A stretch of DNA of 64,000 nt, taken from NCBI RefSeq assembly GCF_900141855.1, contig NZ_FQYU01000001.1, positions 965,402 to 1,029,401 of the forward strand, given 5' to 3'. Both the position numbers and the translations under genes were made by a program. The notes beneath the pieces were generated by a model. That model did not search any database. It worked only from the letters and a program-made list of their open reading frames with translations, and was not told the origin of the DNA. Source of the stretch: Pseudozobellia thermophila (GTDB lineage: Bacteria; Bacteroidota; Bacteroidia; Flavobacteriales; Flavobacteriaceae). Positions 1 to 9,445 of this stretch are shown here, one piece after another. Each line of letters begins with the position of its first letter. Position 1 is the stretch's first letter.

Positions 1-1248
1 CCTGGCAATTTTCGATGCCGAATATATCGATGCCCCGGCCTCGCTTACCACAAAAACCTCTATAGGGTTTTTAAAGTGGATGCGTTTGACCAATTGCTCG
101 GTTTCGCGCGATGCCGTACCGTTGCCTATGGCGATGGCCTCTATTTTGTACGCATCGGCCAAGGAACTCAATTTTTTGATGGCCTCTTTGGCCTTGTTCT
201 GGGGAGGATGCGGGTATATGGTTTCATTGTGTTCCAGTTCGCCTTGGGCGCTTAGGCATACCACTTTGCAGCCCGTCCTGAAACCCGGGTCAATGGCCAG
301 GATCCTTTTTTCTCCCAAGGGAGCCCCGAGCAATAGTTGTTGCAGGTTTTTTGAGAAGACCTTAATGGCCTCGTCGTCGGCCTTTTCCTTGGCTTTTTTT
401 AACAGCTCGTTCGACAATGACGGAAACAACAGTCGCTTGTAGGCATCTTCTATCGCTAACCGAATATGGTCTGCACATGAATTTTCCGATTTGATTACCC
501 GTTGTTCTATTTTCGAGAGCAGGTAGTCGGAGTCGATATCGAGCCTTACCCTGATAAAACCCTCGTTTTCTGCCCTTAGAATGGCCAGTAGCCGGTGCGA
601 GGGACACCTTTTCAGGGCTTCGCTCCAATCGAAGTAATCGCGAAACTTCTGTGCGTTTTCATCGTCCTTTTTCGAACTGGCCACTTTTGTGGTTATCATG
701 GCCGACCTTTCGAGTTGGGCCCGAACCAGGTTACGGATAGATACCCGTTCGTTGATCCATTCCGAAATAATATGGCGGGCCCCTTCAAGGGCCGCCTCTT
801 CATCGGGAACGTCGTTGCCAAGGTATTTCGACGCTACGGATCCGATATCCCTATGGTTTTGGGCCATGATCATTTTGGCCAAGGGCTCGAGTCCGTTCTT
901 TCTTGCGGTCTCCGCCTTTGTCTTTCTTTTTTTCTTGTAGGGCAGGTAAAGGTCTTCCAGGCTTACCAGGTCTTCCGTTTGGTCGATCTTGTTCCGTAGC
1001 TCGGCCGTCAGCTGACCTTGCTCTTCAATGGCCTTGAGAATGGTCGCTTTTCGTTTTTCCAGGTTTTCGAACTGGGCCTTTTGCTCTACGATGGCGCCTA
1101 TTTGTACCTCGTCGAGGTTACCCGTCTTTTCCTTTCGATAACGGGAAATGAAGGGAATGGTACAGTCTTCGTTCAGCAGTTCTACCGTGTTGCGAATATT
1201 CTTTTCAGGTAGCTGGGTGTGTTTTACGAGGTAGGGGATAAGTTGCAT
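1..1248 (-). CDS. tex: Tex-family RNA-binding transcription accessory protein, N-terminal part (truncated by window edge)
   Basis: The frame is open from an ATG at 1246-1248 to base 1 and encodes the first 416 residues; the C-terminal part, where the S1 RNA-binding domain would sit, lies outside the window. The visible part has the Tex layout: a helical N-terminal region (MQLIPYLVKHTQLPEKNIRN, then RYRKEKTGNLDE and LYLPYKKKRKTKA), followed by the YqgF/RuvC-like domain with ILAIDPGFRTGCK and, at the edge, VSEAGASIYSASKIA. Tex proteins are cytoplasmic nucleic-acid-binding proteins linked to transcription and RNA turnover. The gene follows metG by 72 bases on the same strand. I saw no TAnnTTTG element in that gap, so co-transcription with metG is possible. 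Confidence 0.93.
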   Translation of the reverse strand, partial: MQLIPYLVKHTQLPEKNIRNTVELLNEDCTIPFISRYRKEKTGNLDEVQIGAIVEQKAQFENLEKRKATILKAIEEQGQLTAELRNKIDQTEDLVSLEDLYLPYKKKRKTKAETARKNGLEPLAKMIMAQNHRDIGSVASKYLGNDVPDEEAALEGARHIISEWINERVSIRNLVRAQLERSAMITTKVASSKKDDENAQKFRDYFDWSEALKRCPSHRLLAILRAENEGFIRVRLDIDSDYLLSKIEQRVIKSENSCADHIRLAIEDAYKRLLFPSLSNELLKKAKEKADDEAIKVFSKNLQQLLLGAPLGEKRILAIDPGFRTGCKVVCLSAQGELEHNETIYPHPPQNKAKEAIKKLSSLADAYKIEAIAIGNGTASRETEQLVKRIHFKNPIEVFVVSEAGASIYSASKIAR

Positions 1249-1320
1249 GAACAGGGTGGTTTAAGCGAAATACATGGTTTGTGCCGCTGTTGGTTATATA
1301 CCGGGACGAAGGGAGGAAAG

Positions 1321-3402
1321 CTAGCTTATTCCCTCCCCGTTGCCGACACCGTCTTCATCGGGGTTGACAAAGACCAGTTTGCCATCGCTGTTCTCCGTCA
1401 TTAGGATCATTCCCTCACTCTCAACGCCGCGTAGGGCACGAGGGGCCAGGTTGACCAAAACGGTCACTTTTTTGCCCACTACCTCTTCGGGGGAAAAACT
1501 TTCGGCTATGCCCGAGACAATAGTGCGCGTATCGAGGCCCGTATCGACCTTCAATACCAGTAATTTTTTGGTCTTGGGCATTTTTTCGGCCGCTACGATG
1601 GTGCCTACCCGCATATCGAGTTTGGTAAAATCGTCAAAGGTAATGGTCTCCTTTTGGGGCATGGGCGTTTTGTTTTCGTTTTCGTTCAATTTTTTAGTGG
1701 CCTGTAACTTATCGAGTTGTTTTTGAATTTCGGAATCTTCGATTTTTCTAAAAAGAAGTACCGATTTGTTGATTTGATGCCCAGGTGCCAGTACGATATC
1801 CTGTTCCGCGATATCCTTCCATTTTATGTGGTTGTCCGTTGCGGTGCCCAGGTTGACTATTTTTTTGAGCTTGGCCGAAGTAAAGGGCAAAAACGGCTCG
1901 CTGAGTACGGCAAGGCCCGTAGCGATCTGAAGCGCGACGAACATAATGGTTTTTACGCGCTCTTCGTCTTGCTTGATTACCTTCCAGGGTTCTTCGTCGG
2001 CCAAATATTTATTGCCCAGGCGGGCCAGGTTCATCAATTCCTGACCGGCTTCCCTGAAGCGGTAGCGCTCGATGGAATTTGAAATGGTCTGCGGAAAACC
2101 GTGCAATGCCTGCAGGGTTTCCTTGTCTACCTCGGAATAATCGCCGGGAGCAGGTACTTCGCCACCGTAGTATTTGTTGGTGAGCACCACGACGCGATTG
2201 ATGAAATTGCCCAATATGGCAACAAGTTCGTTGTTGTTTCTCGCCTGAAAATCCTTCCAGGTAAAGTCGTTGTCCTTGGTTTCGGGCGCATTGGCCGTGA
2301 GGGTATAGCGCAGAACATCCTGCATGTCGGGAAACTCCTCTAAATACTCGTGCAGCCAAACCGCCCAGTTCTTGGAGGTGGAAAGCTTGTTGCCTTCGAG
2401 GTTCAGGAATTCATTGGCCGGTACGTTGTCCGGAAGTATGTAACCGCCGTGGGCCTTGAGGATGGACGGAAAGATGATACAATGGAAAACGATATTGTCC
2501 TTGCCTATAAAATGCACCAGTTTGGTATTCTCGTCCTTCCAGTAGGGTTCCCAGTCCTTTCCTTCCCTTTCGGCCCATTCCTTGGTCGACGAAATATAGC
2601 CGATCGGGGCATCGAACCAAACGTAGAGCACTTTGCCCTCGCCGCCTTCGACGGGCACGGGAATGCCCCAGTCGAGGTCGCGGGTTACGGCACGGGGTTC
2701 GAGCCCCCCGTCGATCCAACTTTTGCATTGGCCGTAGACGTTGGGCTTCCAGTCGCCCTTATGTCCTTCCAATATCCACTCCCTTAAAAAGCCCTCGTAC
2801 CGGTCGAGCGGTAAAAACCAATGTTTGGTCTCTTTGGTGGTAGGGGTGCTTCCGGTTATCGTCGATTTGGGGTTGATCAGGTCCGTGGCGTTCAATGACG
2901 AACCACAGTTTTCGCACTGGTCGCCATAGGCCTCTTCGTGTCCGCATTTGGGGCAGGTGCCTATGACAAAACGATCCGCAAGAAACTGCTTGGCCTCTTC
3001 GTCGTACAGTTGGGCCGTGGTTTCTTCGATAAAATCGCCTTGTTCGTACAGTTTTGTAAAAAACTCCGATGCCGTTTTGTGGTGCACCGCCGCCGAGGTT
3101 CGGGAATAGTTGTCGAAAGTGATGCCGAAGTCTTTAAACGACTTTTTGATGATGGCGTGGTACTTGTCGATTATTTCGGTCGGGGAAACCCCTTCTTTCT
3201 TGGCTTTCATCGAAATGGCCACCCCGTGCTCATCGCTGCCACAGACAAAGGCAACGTCTTTGCCGGTCAATCTCAAGTATCTTGCATAAATGTCCGCCGG
3301 TACGTACACGCCTGCCAAGTGCCCGATATGGATGGGGCCATTGGTATAGGGCAGTGCCGCGGTAATCGTATAACGGGAAGGATTCTTCTTTGTTTCGGCC
3401 AT
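1321..3402 (-). CDS. metG: Methionyl-tRNA synthetase with C-terminal tRNA-binding domain
   Basis: This class I aminoacyl-tRNA synthetase charges tRNA-Met in the cytoplasm. The 693-residue protein has the HIGH motif (PIHIGHLAG) near residue 25, a zinc knuckle built from CPKC and CENC near residues 150-166, a KMSKS-loop variant read as KLSTSKNW near residue 340, and an EMAP/Trbp111-type tRNA-binding domain over the last ~110 residues ([20 protein letters not shown]). A start seven codons further upstream (3423) is possible on frame alone, but it falls inside the apparent -7 promoter element, and homologues begin near MAETKKN, so 3402 is preferred. Confidence 0.97.
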   Translation of the reverse strand: MAETKKNPSRYTITAALPYTNGPIHIGHLAGVYVPADIYARYLRLTGKDVAFVCGSDEHGVAISMKAKKEGVSPTEIIDKYHAIIKKSFKDFGITFDNYSRTSAAVHHKTASEFFTKLYEQGDFIEETTAQLYDEEAKQFLADRFVIGTCPKCGHEEAYGDQCENCGSSLNATDLINPKSTITGSTPTTKETKHWFLPLDRYEGFLREWILEGHKGDWKPNVYGQCKSWIDGGLEPRAVTRDLDWGIPVPVEGGEGKVLYVWFDAPIGYISSTKEWAEREGKDWEPYWKDENTKLVHFIGKDNIVFHCIIFPSILKAHGGYILPDNVPANEFLNLEGNKLSTSKNWAVWLHEYLEEFPDMQDVLRYTLTANAPETKDNDFTWKDFQARNNNELVAILGNFINRVVVLTNKYYGGEVPAPGDYSEVDKETLQALHGFPQTISNSIERYRFREAGQELMNLARLGNKYLADEEPWKVIKQDEERVKTIMFVALQIATGLAVLSEPFLPFTSAKLKKIVNLGTATDNHIKWKDIAEQDIVLAPGHQINKSVLLFRKIEDSEIQKQLDKLQATKKLNENENKTPMPQKETITFDDFTKLDMRVGTIVAAEKMPKTKKLLVLKVDTGLDTRTIVSGIAESFSPEEVVGKKVTVLVNLAPRALRGVESEGMILMTENSDGKLVFVNPDEDGVGNGEGIS

Positions 3403-3420
3403 CGAATTTGAATTTGGCCA

Positions 3421-3452
3421 CAAAAATAGTGTTTTTAGGGGCAGTGCGCCAA
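3421..3452 (-). promoter_or_regulatory. Bacteroidota-type promoter of metG
   Basis: On the minus strand TATTTTTG (3421-3428) matches the TAnnTTTG -7 consensus, and TTG (3450-3452) lies 21 bases upstream as the -33 element. Transcription would start near 3415, about 12 bases before the metG ATG, which rules against the longer metG start. Confidence 0.7.
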
Positions 3453-3471
3453 GGAAAGTTAAAAAAGCAAA

Positions 3472-3502
3472 AACCCTTGAAAGCTATTTGCCGACAAGGG
3501 TT
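3472..3502 (-). terminator. Rho-independent terminator of the DUF1800-DUF1501 operon
   Basis: AACCCTTG (3472-3479) pairs with CAAGGGTT (3495-3502). On the minus strand the hairpin is followed by a T-rich run and lies about 25 bases past the DUF1501 stop codon, just before the metG promoter. Confidence 0.8.
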
Positions 3503-3526
3503 CTGTCATAGAATTGAAGGTTAAGT

Positions 3527-5236
3527 TCAGGCAACCATTACCGATTTGCTCATCTTACGGTCCTGTACCTGAATTCGGTATATGTATTTCCCTGCGGCGA
3601 GATAGCCGGGCATACTCTCCTTTATGTTGATTTCATTGGGTCCTTCGCTCATTATGGCATTGCGTATGGTACCTACGTTTTGCCCTACGATATTGAACAG
3701 CTGGATATCTACGTGGGCCGTTACCGGCATTTCCAGATAAATATGCGGACTGTCCTCGGTGGGGTAGTAGGGTTTATGGACGATGGCGTTCAATTGCTCG
3801 TTATTGGGTACCACGGGCTCTTCTGCCTGTCCGTCGGGAGTTGTCGGAATAGTGGGTTCCCCGTCGCTGTAGACGATATCCGGAAAATCGGTTCCGCTAC
3901 AGTTAAAGCCCAGGTTTACAGGTGCGTACGGATGGTTCAACAGATGTTGCTCTACCAAGGGAATGGGCACGCAGAGCCACTCGGCCAAAACCGTGGCGTA
4001 GAGGTCCCTAAAATCCATGGTGTATTCGAGGTTGCCACGCCCATCTGGGTTGTCCAAGGTCGGGTGTTCGCCCACGAAGGCACTTCCGTTAAGGCCTTTC
4101 CCGAAGAAAAGGGTCGGTGCGGCCTTACCGTGATCGGTGCCGTTCGATCCGTTTTCGAAAATACGCCTTCCAAATTCGGAGAAGGTCATGCTCAGTACTT
4201 TATCATCTTGTTCGGTAAAGGCCAGGTCTTCGTAAAAGTGGTTTACCGCAATGGATAGGTTGCTCATCAGCCTTTCGTGTACCAAGGGTTGGTTGCCATG
4301 GGTATCGAAGCCCGATAGCGAGATCATATAGACCTTGGTTCCCAGGTTGCCTTTGATCAATCGGGCCAAGAGGGCCAATTGCCGCGCAAAGCTATTGTCT
4401 TGGTATTCGACCTGGTTTTGGCCGCGCGCCCAGGCTTCGTGTATTATGCCCGAATATTCGTAGGTGGTATTGGCCACCCCGCGGAGAAACCTCAATTGGT
4501 CGCCGTACATACAGTCGTTGAACAGCGTTTCGTCGAGGCCGTAGCGTACGCCCGTTTCGGCAATTTCCTCGAGCTGGTCGACATTTGAGGTCACGAAGGC
4601 GTAATTGGTCTCTTCCCCTTGAAATACCAGGCTTCCGAACTGTCCGATTTGAATGGCGGCGGGGGCCGGGGGCGGCGATATCAGGTAATCGGGGTATTCT
4701 TCCTCGAAGTACCTTCCCATCCACCCTGTATTCAATCCCTTAAAACCGGTGGTGGTCAGGTCGGTATTGGCGAAAATGTCGGAACCCGTAAAATGCGACA
4801 GGCTCTGGTTCTCGTAGCCAACGCCGTGAACGGCCTTGAACTGCCCCTCGTCCCAAAGGGCCTCCAAAGATTTCATGTACGAGGGTACACCGTATTCGTC
4901 GGTCAGCTTCAATACCTTGCTTTCGGGAATATAGATATTGGGCCGGGCATTCGCATACGCATCGAATTGTTCTATGGGGATGACGGTGCTGAGTCCGTCA
5001 TTGCCTCCGGCCAGCCGAATAAGGATAAGGATGTGGTCGGTTTCGGAACCGGCGATGGCAGCGGTCAATGGCGATGGTGCCGATGCAGTAAGAAAGTTAC
5101 TGCCGAGCATCATCGAACCGGAGCCCGCAATGCCCAAGGCCTGTAAAAAGGAGCGACGGCTCCATGTCTTATGTTCCAGGTCGTGGCCGTCGTGTTCGAG
5201 GCCTTTATAGGGTGATGTATTGTGGGTATCGCACAT
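3527..5236 (-). CDS. DUF1501 family exported protein, Tat signal and T9SS-type C-terminus
   Basis: The 569-residue protein belongs to the DUF1501 family (alkaline-phosphatase/sulfatase-like fold, biochemical role unknown). The N-terminus has a twin-arginine signal: SRRSFLQALGIAG at about residues 27-39 followed by a hydrophobic stretch. Family motifs follow, including LIRLAGGNDGLSTVIP, SLSGFDTHGNQ and MTFSEFGRRIFENGSNGTDH. The last ~80 residues (DIQLFNIVGQNVGTI through KYIYRIQVQDRKMSKSVMVA) look like a T9SS type A sorting domain. The gene starts nine bases after the DUF1800 stop, so the pair is surely one transcript; this pairing is widespread in Bacteroidota and Planctomycetota. Surface display is inferred from the C-terminus. 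Confidence 0.88.
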   Translation of the reverse strand: MCDTHNTSPYKGLEHDGHDLEHKTWSRRSFLQALGIAGSGSMMLGSNFLTASAPSPLTAAIAGSETDHILILIRLAGGNDGLSTVIPIEQFDAYANARPNIYIPESKVLKLTDEYGVPSYMKSLEALWDEGQFKAVHGVGYENQSLSHFTGSDIFANTDLTTTGFKGLNTGWMGRYFEEEYPDYLISPPPAPAAIQIGQFGSLVFQGEETNYAFVTSNVDQLEEIAETGVRYGLDETLFNDCMYGDQLRFLRGVANTTYEYSGIIHEAWARGQNQVEYQDNSFARQLALLARLIKGNLGTKVYMISLSGFDTHGNQPLVHERLMSNLSIAVNHFYEDLAFTEQDDKVLSMTFSEFGRRIFENGSNGTDHGKAAPTLFFGKGLNGSAFVGEHPTLDNPDGRGNLEYTMDFRDLYATVLAEWLCVPIPLVEQHLLNHPYAPVNLGFNCSGTDFPDIVYSDGEPTIPTTPDGQAEEPVVPNNEQLNAIVHKPYYPTEDSPHIYLEMPVTAHVDIQLFNIVGQNVGTIRNAIMSEGPNEINIKESMPGYLAAGKYIYRIQVQDRKMSKSVMVA

Positions 5237-5245
5237 AGCTGTAGG

Positions 5246-6739
5246 TTATTTAAGTTGAAACTCGGGTTGTCTGGCCAAATATTGCAATAAGAGGTATACC
5301 TGCGACGGACCTTCCATTGAGGTCATCAAGGTCCATGAGGGGTTTGTTCCTCCCTCGTAGTACTGTTCCTGAACGTCGCTTCTGAACACGGTATAGGCTT
5401 TGTCGTATTCCGCATCGTTCAGCAAGCCCTTGGGTAGGATAAAGTCGATGATCGCCCGGGCGATGATATCGGGGTTGTTGCTGTTCATACCGTCGTCACC
5501 GGTAAGCGAAAGCCCGAAATCCCTGAACTGTTCCTCGTCTTCCTCAAAAAGTTGTTGGAGGATGCTTTCTATCGACAACCACCTTCCGATCATAAAGTTG
5601 GTGTTGATCCATGTGCGGTCGCGCTGCCAGCCGTTCACATCAAAGGGATTGAACAGCTCTTGGCTGAGCATACTGCAATAGTTGATCATACTGGCCACCA
5701 TGGTGTCGTCGTATGAAAAACTGGTTTCCTTTAAAAAATTGAAGTAAAAGTCGAAGGGACTCTTAATGATGACGCCGATGGCCTCATCGTCAAAAAAATG
5801 TTGACTTTTGAAAAGCTCGGACAGTACGGGTACGATTTCAAAATCATTGGCAATGAAGGTTGCCGACATTCCTGAAATAATCGCCTGTGCATTTCCGGCT
5901 GCGTCATTGGAATCGGGATGTACAAAAAATTCATAAAGCTTGGTGCAGATGAACCGGGCGATTTCGTTGGGGCGCTGTTCGAAAAGGATGTCGATGACAT
6001 CGTCGTAGCCCCAGTTTCCGGTCTGGCCGAAAATCGTTTTGCTTCCCGCATCGAAACGGTCTTCCCTGAAGGTTACCTGTTCACAGCCCAGTTCGCCTCG
6101 TTCCACGTAGCCCGATAGCGCCCTTGCCGTTTCGATAATGTCCTGTTCCGTATAACCGTTGCCCTCGCCCAAGGTAAATAGTTCGTAGAGCTCGCGGGCG
6201 TAGTTTTCATTGGGGTTGTTTCCGTTGTTATAGGCGCCATCCAAATAATACAGCATGGCACTGGTAAGGCCGACCTCGCTCACAAAGGTTTTAAAATTGC
6301 CCAGGGAATTGCGCTGTAGGCAGTCTATATAATGATAAAGAAAGGAGTTGCAATCGTAGACCTCGAGTTCGGTAACAAAATGGTTGCTCCAAAAGAAGCT
6401 GAGGCGCTCCCTTAGGTTGTTGTTCAACATTTGGTTGGCATAGCCCACGCTGAATTCCTGGCGTTGGGTCCTGATCAACGAATTGCGCTGATCGTCGTCA
6501 TCGGGGTAGTCGCTTCGGTTCCAATCGGCCCAGACGGGAGCTGGTATCGGGGGGGCGGCCAGGGCTTGGGCAATCAGGGTATCAACCAAGGTTCCGGCAG
6601 TTTGGCCTTCGGCCTGGTCAATGGTCTGTACCGAGGCACTAAACCCCAATCTTCTGTATAGATGTGCAGCCTTTGACCTGTCTAGAGGTGCAGTATACGG
6701 CGCCAGAGAGGCCGTATTACAGTTGATAAAGTATTCCAT
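5246..6739 (-). CDS. DUF1800 family protein
   Basis: The 497-residue protein matches DUF1800 (helical, function unknown): RSKAAHLYRRLGFSAS near the N-terminus, RERLSFFWSNHFVTE near residue 110, NENYARELYELFTLGEGNGYT near residue 180 and RTWINTNFMIGRW later. No clear signal peptide is visible, unlike its operon partner the Tat/T9SS DUF1501 protein, so its location is uncertain. It is the first gene of the two-gene unit. The 197-base gap to yraN must hold divergent promoters, but I found no exact TAnnTTTG in the minus orientation there. Confidence 0.88.
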   Translation of the reverse strand: MEYFINCNTASLAPYTAPLDRSKAAHLYRRLGFSASVQTIDQAEGQTAGTLVDTLIAQALAAPPIPAPVWADWNRSDYPDDDDQRNSLIRTQRQEFSVGYANQMLNNNLRERLSFFWSNHFVTELEVYDCNSFLYHYIDCLQRNSLGNFKTFVSEVGLTSAMLYYLDGAYNNGNNPNENYARELYELFTLGEGNGYTEQDIIETARALSGYVERGELGCEQVTFREDRFDAGSKTIFGQTGNWGYDDVIDILFEQRPNEIARFICTKLYEFFVHPDSNDAAGNAQAIISGMSATFIANDFEIVPVLSELFKSQHFFDDEAIGVIIKSPFDFYFNFLKETSFSYDDTMVASMINYCSMLSQELFNPFDVNGWQRDRTWINTNFMIGRWLSIESILQQLFEEDEEQFRDFGLSLTGDDGMNSNNPDIIARAIIDFILPKGLLNDAEYDKAYTVFRSDVQEQYYEGGTNPSWTLMTSMEGPSQVYLLLQYLARQPEFQLK

Positions 6740-6936
6740 AATTTTTAGTAGGCTTTAAGAACCGTTTATGTGTTTGGGGTCAATTCTTAACGTATTCCTA
6801 TATGGTATAGTATGATTTGTGGTCAATTTTCGATGTATGGCATAGTAAACTACGGGGGCGTATTCAATTTTAGGCGTTAAAAGGAGCTACTTTTCGACGA
6901 ATTGCTTATTTTTTTAAGAGTTTAGACGCTTTTTCT

Positions 6937-7296
6937 ATGGGAAAACATAACGAATTCGGAAAGGAAGGGGAGCAGATCGCCATAGATTTCTTGGTGGGCA
7001 AGGGCTATGAAATTGTTGAAAAAAACTACCGTTTCCTTAAGGCCGAGGTCGACATCATCGCCAAGAAAGAGGACGTTTTGGCCATTGTTGAGGTGCGCGC
7101 CCGAAGCAACGACCAAATTATACCCATTGCCGAAACCATTACTCCCAAAAAAATCAAGCTTTTGGTGGCCGCTGCCGACCACTACGTCAATGAGAACCAT
7201 TTAGAGGTAGAGGTGCGCTTTGATGTAATTACCATCTTAAAGAACAAGAAAATCTTTAAAATAGAGCATCTTGAAAGCGCTTTCTACCACTTTTGA
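6937..7296 (+). CDS. YraN/UPF0102 family protein, endonuclease-like fold
   Basis: A 119-residue protein of the YraN (UPF0102) family, which shares the PD-(D/E)XK nuclease fold but has no settled role. The family core is clear: GKEGEQIAIDFLVGKGYEI, NYRFLKAEVDIIAKKEDV and AIVEVRARSN. The usual E-V-K active-site triplet reads E-V-R here, so catalytic competence is doubtful. The gene stands alone on the plus strand, divergent from the DUF1800/DUF1501 unit, and is followed after about 50 bases by a separate promoter for the next gene. Confidence 0.9.
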   Translation: MGKHNEFGKEGEQIAIDFLVGKGYEIVEKNYRFLKAEVDIIAKKEDVLAIVEVRARSNDQIIPIAETITPKKIKLLVAAADHYVNENHLEVEVRFDVITILKNKKIFKIEHLESAFYHF

Positions 7297-7347
7297 ACCT
7301 CCTTCGGCGGAAGGGAAGGGGAGTCGACATTTTTGTTTTACAAACAA

Positions 7348-7379
7348 TTTGTTTTATTTGTAACAATATGTTATTTTTG
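7348..7379 (+). promoter_or_regulatory. Consensus Bacteroidota promoter of the ACT-domain gene
   Basis: TTTG (7348-7351), exactly 20 bases, then TATTTTTG (7372-7379): a full match to the -33/-7 consensus. The predicted start of transcription is near 7385, so the ATG at 7402 is the only plausible start for the downstream gene; an upstream in-frame start at 7333 would not be transcribed from here. Confidence 0.8.
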
Positions 7380-7401
7380 CCTCAAACCAATCATAGAACA
7401 A

Positions 7402-8061
7402 ATGAAAACGATTTCATCCGTCGTAGAACAGTACATCAAAAAAAAACCGTTTTTACAAAGTGCTTTGGCACAAGGTATTATTAACCTGACCTCTTTGTCG
7501 CGTATCGTCAAGCCTGAAATTGAGGATGAGTTGGGCAAGGATATTCGAAATGGGGCTATTGTCATGGCGCTGAAACGATTGTCCGATGATTTGGAGTTCC
7601 GTGCTACGCATAAGATCATCAAGGTCTTGAAGAATATCGGCGAGATTACGGTACGTTCTTCATTGACCGATTTTACCTTTTTTGTATCCGAATCCATTCT
7701 GGAGGTCCAGGCCCAGCTTCTTGAAGAGGTCAACAAGAACAAGGATGTATTCTACACGTCCTCCAGGGGGGTGAACGAGTTGAACATCGTGGTCAGTAAT
7801 AGCCTTGACCAAACGGTTGAAACCTTGTTTCATGAGGAAAAATGTACCCAAAAGGCAGAAAATCTTTCCTCGATTACGGTAAAACTGCCTGCAGAGAACG
7901 TTTCGGTTCCCGGGATCTACTATTTTATCTTTCAACGCTTGGCCTGGGAGGGCATCGTTCTTTACGAGGTAATCTCTACGACCAACGAGTTTACCATTCT
8001 GGTCGACGACGATCAGGTCGATGTGGCCTTTAAGACGATAAAGGACCTAAAGACGCTGTAA
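7402..8061 (+). CDS. ACT-domain protein resembling the regulatory half of aspartate kinase
   Basis: A 219-residue cytoplasmic protein with no kinase domain. The N-terminal ~85 residues (TISSVVEQYIKKKPFLQSAL, LKRLSDDLEF) form a predicted helical region. The rest resembles tandem ACT-like domains: one around ITVRSSLTDFTFFVSES and one around LPAENVSVPGIYYFIFQRLA followed by GIVLYEVISTTNEFTILVDD, which is the way aspartokinase C-termini read. ACT domains usually bind amino acids. It is convergent with the TlpA-like gene, with four bases between the stops. Such proteins are often labelled aspartate kinase in flavobacterial genomes, but nothing here could bind ATP in the kinase manner. Confidence 0.7.
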   Translation: MKTISSVVEQYIKKKPFLQSALAQGIINLTSLSRIVKPEIEDELGKDIRNGAIVMALKRLSDDLEFRATHKIIKVLKNIGEITVRSSLTDFTFFVSESILEVQAQLLEEVNKNKDVFYTSSRGVNELNIVVSNSLDQTVETLFHEEKCTQKAENLSSITVKLPAENVSVPGIYYFIFQRLAWEGIVLYEVISTTNEFTILVDDDQVDVAFKTIKDLKTL

Positions 8062-8065
8062 GTTG

Positions 8066-9391
8066 TTACCTTCTTAAAAGTTCCACCACTTCCTTATCGC
8101 TCTTGGGCTTGGCTATGATATGTTTTTTAGAGTCGAGCAAATAATAGGTAGGAGTCTGGTGAATGTCATATAGGGTAGCGTAGTCGCTTTCCCATTTGCC
8201 CAATGCTATGGCATGCTCGAAACGCGGTAGTTTCGCCGATTCGGGGGTCCACGTGGTTTTATCGTCCTCGAGGCCTATCGCAACGACCCTGATTTTTGAC
8301 TCGGGGTAGTCTTTTAATTCCTTGTGCAATAGGGGAAGCTCCTTAAGGCAATGCGAACAGGTGCTGCTCCAAAAGACGAGAAGGTAGTTGTCCGCTTTTT
8401 CGAGTGTACTCAATTTTCTTGTCGCACTGCCCTCTTTCCATTCCATGTCGGGCGCCAAGGCCCCTATGCGCAGGCGATGTTCGATGGCGACTTCCCTTGC
8501 CTTGTTGGGGTCTTTCGATGCCGCGGCCAGCGATTTCAAATAGGTGTCGTAGATGAAATCGGTGGTTTCGTTAAAGCCACTCTGCGAACTCATTTTCCAC
8601 AGGTTGTGAAAAACATCGAATTTATAGGCGTCGGCTACGGGGGCCAGTTGCTTAGCGACCGTCCTTATGTTATCTTGAACGGCCTTTTCGGTCTCGTTAG
8701 AAGACCTGGGCGCTGCCGGCAAGGCCGTAAAAACATAGTTTCTCAACTTGTCGGACAAGAAGTCGGAGGCCTGCAACACTTCGTTGTCTACCTTTAAATG
8801 GTCGAAATAATGTTCCTTTTTATGGGCGACATAGTCTTGGGCCGATTCATATTTCGCGGGGATGTAGGGCCTGTTCGCCCTTATGAAGTTTTGCACCATC
8901 AGGTTTTCCGACCGTTTTTCATAGGCCTCCTGGGTCGCCCTTAGTTGCGCCGTACATTTCTCGAATTCTTTTTTGTCCGATTTCCCTTCTATATAAAAAT
9001 CGATCAATTGTCCGATCAGTTTACCTATATCGTGAAAATAGGACGTCATTACCATGTTTTCCTCCGAAGCGGTAAAATGCACGCCGTTTTTGGCGTCAAA
9101 TGACAGTTCGATGTCTTCCTTGCCGTTGTAAATGACATCAAAATAGAACTCGTCTTGAGGAACGGCATATACCAAACGATACATTCCCTTTTCGGCGTTG
9201 GCAGGTATTTGCAGTGAAAATTTTCCATCCTTGATCTTGGTGCCGGCAATGAAGGATTTTGAGCCTGCCTTTAGCCGATAGGCCAATAAATAGTTGTAGG
9301 TATCAGCCGGGGAAAAGCTTCCAGAGATACGATGTTGGGCCCGTCCGAAGAGGGCCAAAAGCAGTGCGGATGCCAGCAGGATTTTTTTCAT
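8066..9391 (-). CDS. Exported TlpA-like thioredoxin-fold protein
   Basis: The 441-residue protein starts with a signal peptide (MKKILLASALLLALFGRAQ). A beta-rich N-terminal domain (residues ~20-110, ISGSFSPADTYNYLL) of the kind found before thioredoxin domains in Bacteroidota is followed by a helical middle and a C-terminal TlpA/AhpC-like domain with the redox pair C345-S-H-C348 in FWSSTCSHCLKELPLL and the cis-proline loop HQTPTYYLLD. It probably acts as a periplasmic thiol-disulfide reductase; the substrate is unknown. It is the last gene of a likely transcript starting at the YiaK-like gene, 54 bases behind the CocE-like hydrolase. Confidence 0.85.
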   Translation of the reverse strand: MKKILLASALLLALFGRAQHRISGSFSPADTYNYLLAYRLKAGSKSFIAGTKIKDGKFSLQIPANAEKGMYRLVYAVPQDEFYFDVIYNGKEDIELSFDAKNGVHFTASEENMVMTSYFHDIGKLIGQLIDFYIEGKSDKKEFEKCTAQLRATQEAYEKRSENLMVQNFIRANRPYIPAKYESAQDYVAHKKEHYFDHLKVDNEVLQASDFLSDKLRNYVFTALPAAPRSSNETEKAVQDNIRTVAKQLAPVADAYKFDVFHNLWKMSSQSGFNETTDFIYDTYLKSLAAASKDPNKAREVAIEHRLRIGALAPDMEWKEGSATRKLSTLEKADNYLLVFWSSTCSHCLKELPLLHKELKDYPESKIRVVAIGLEDDKTTWTPESAKLPRFEHAIALGKWESDYATLYDIHQTPTYYLLDSKKHIIAKPKSDKEVVELLRR

Positions 9392-9445
9392 GTTCTAATT
9401 GCTCATGGAATGACACTGCAAAAGTATCGGTTTTGGGGCGAAACC

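Noticed and set aside
80-1212. Several plus-strand open frames opposite the left-edge gene
   Set aside because: They are antisense to a continuous minus-strand frame with clear Tex motifs; their translations have no domain character.
6778-6828. Direct repeat GGTCAATT at 6778-6785 and 6821-6828 before the DUF1800 gene
   Set aside because: Two 8-mers 43 bases apart in an A+T-rich gap are not rare enough to call an operator without further copies.
7297-7320. CCTTC-GGCG-GAAGG after yraN as a terminator
   Set aside because: Five-base stem with no T-tract after it; too weak to call.
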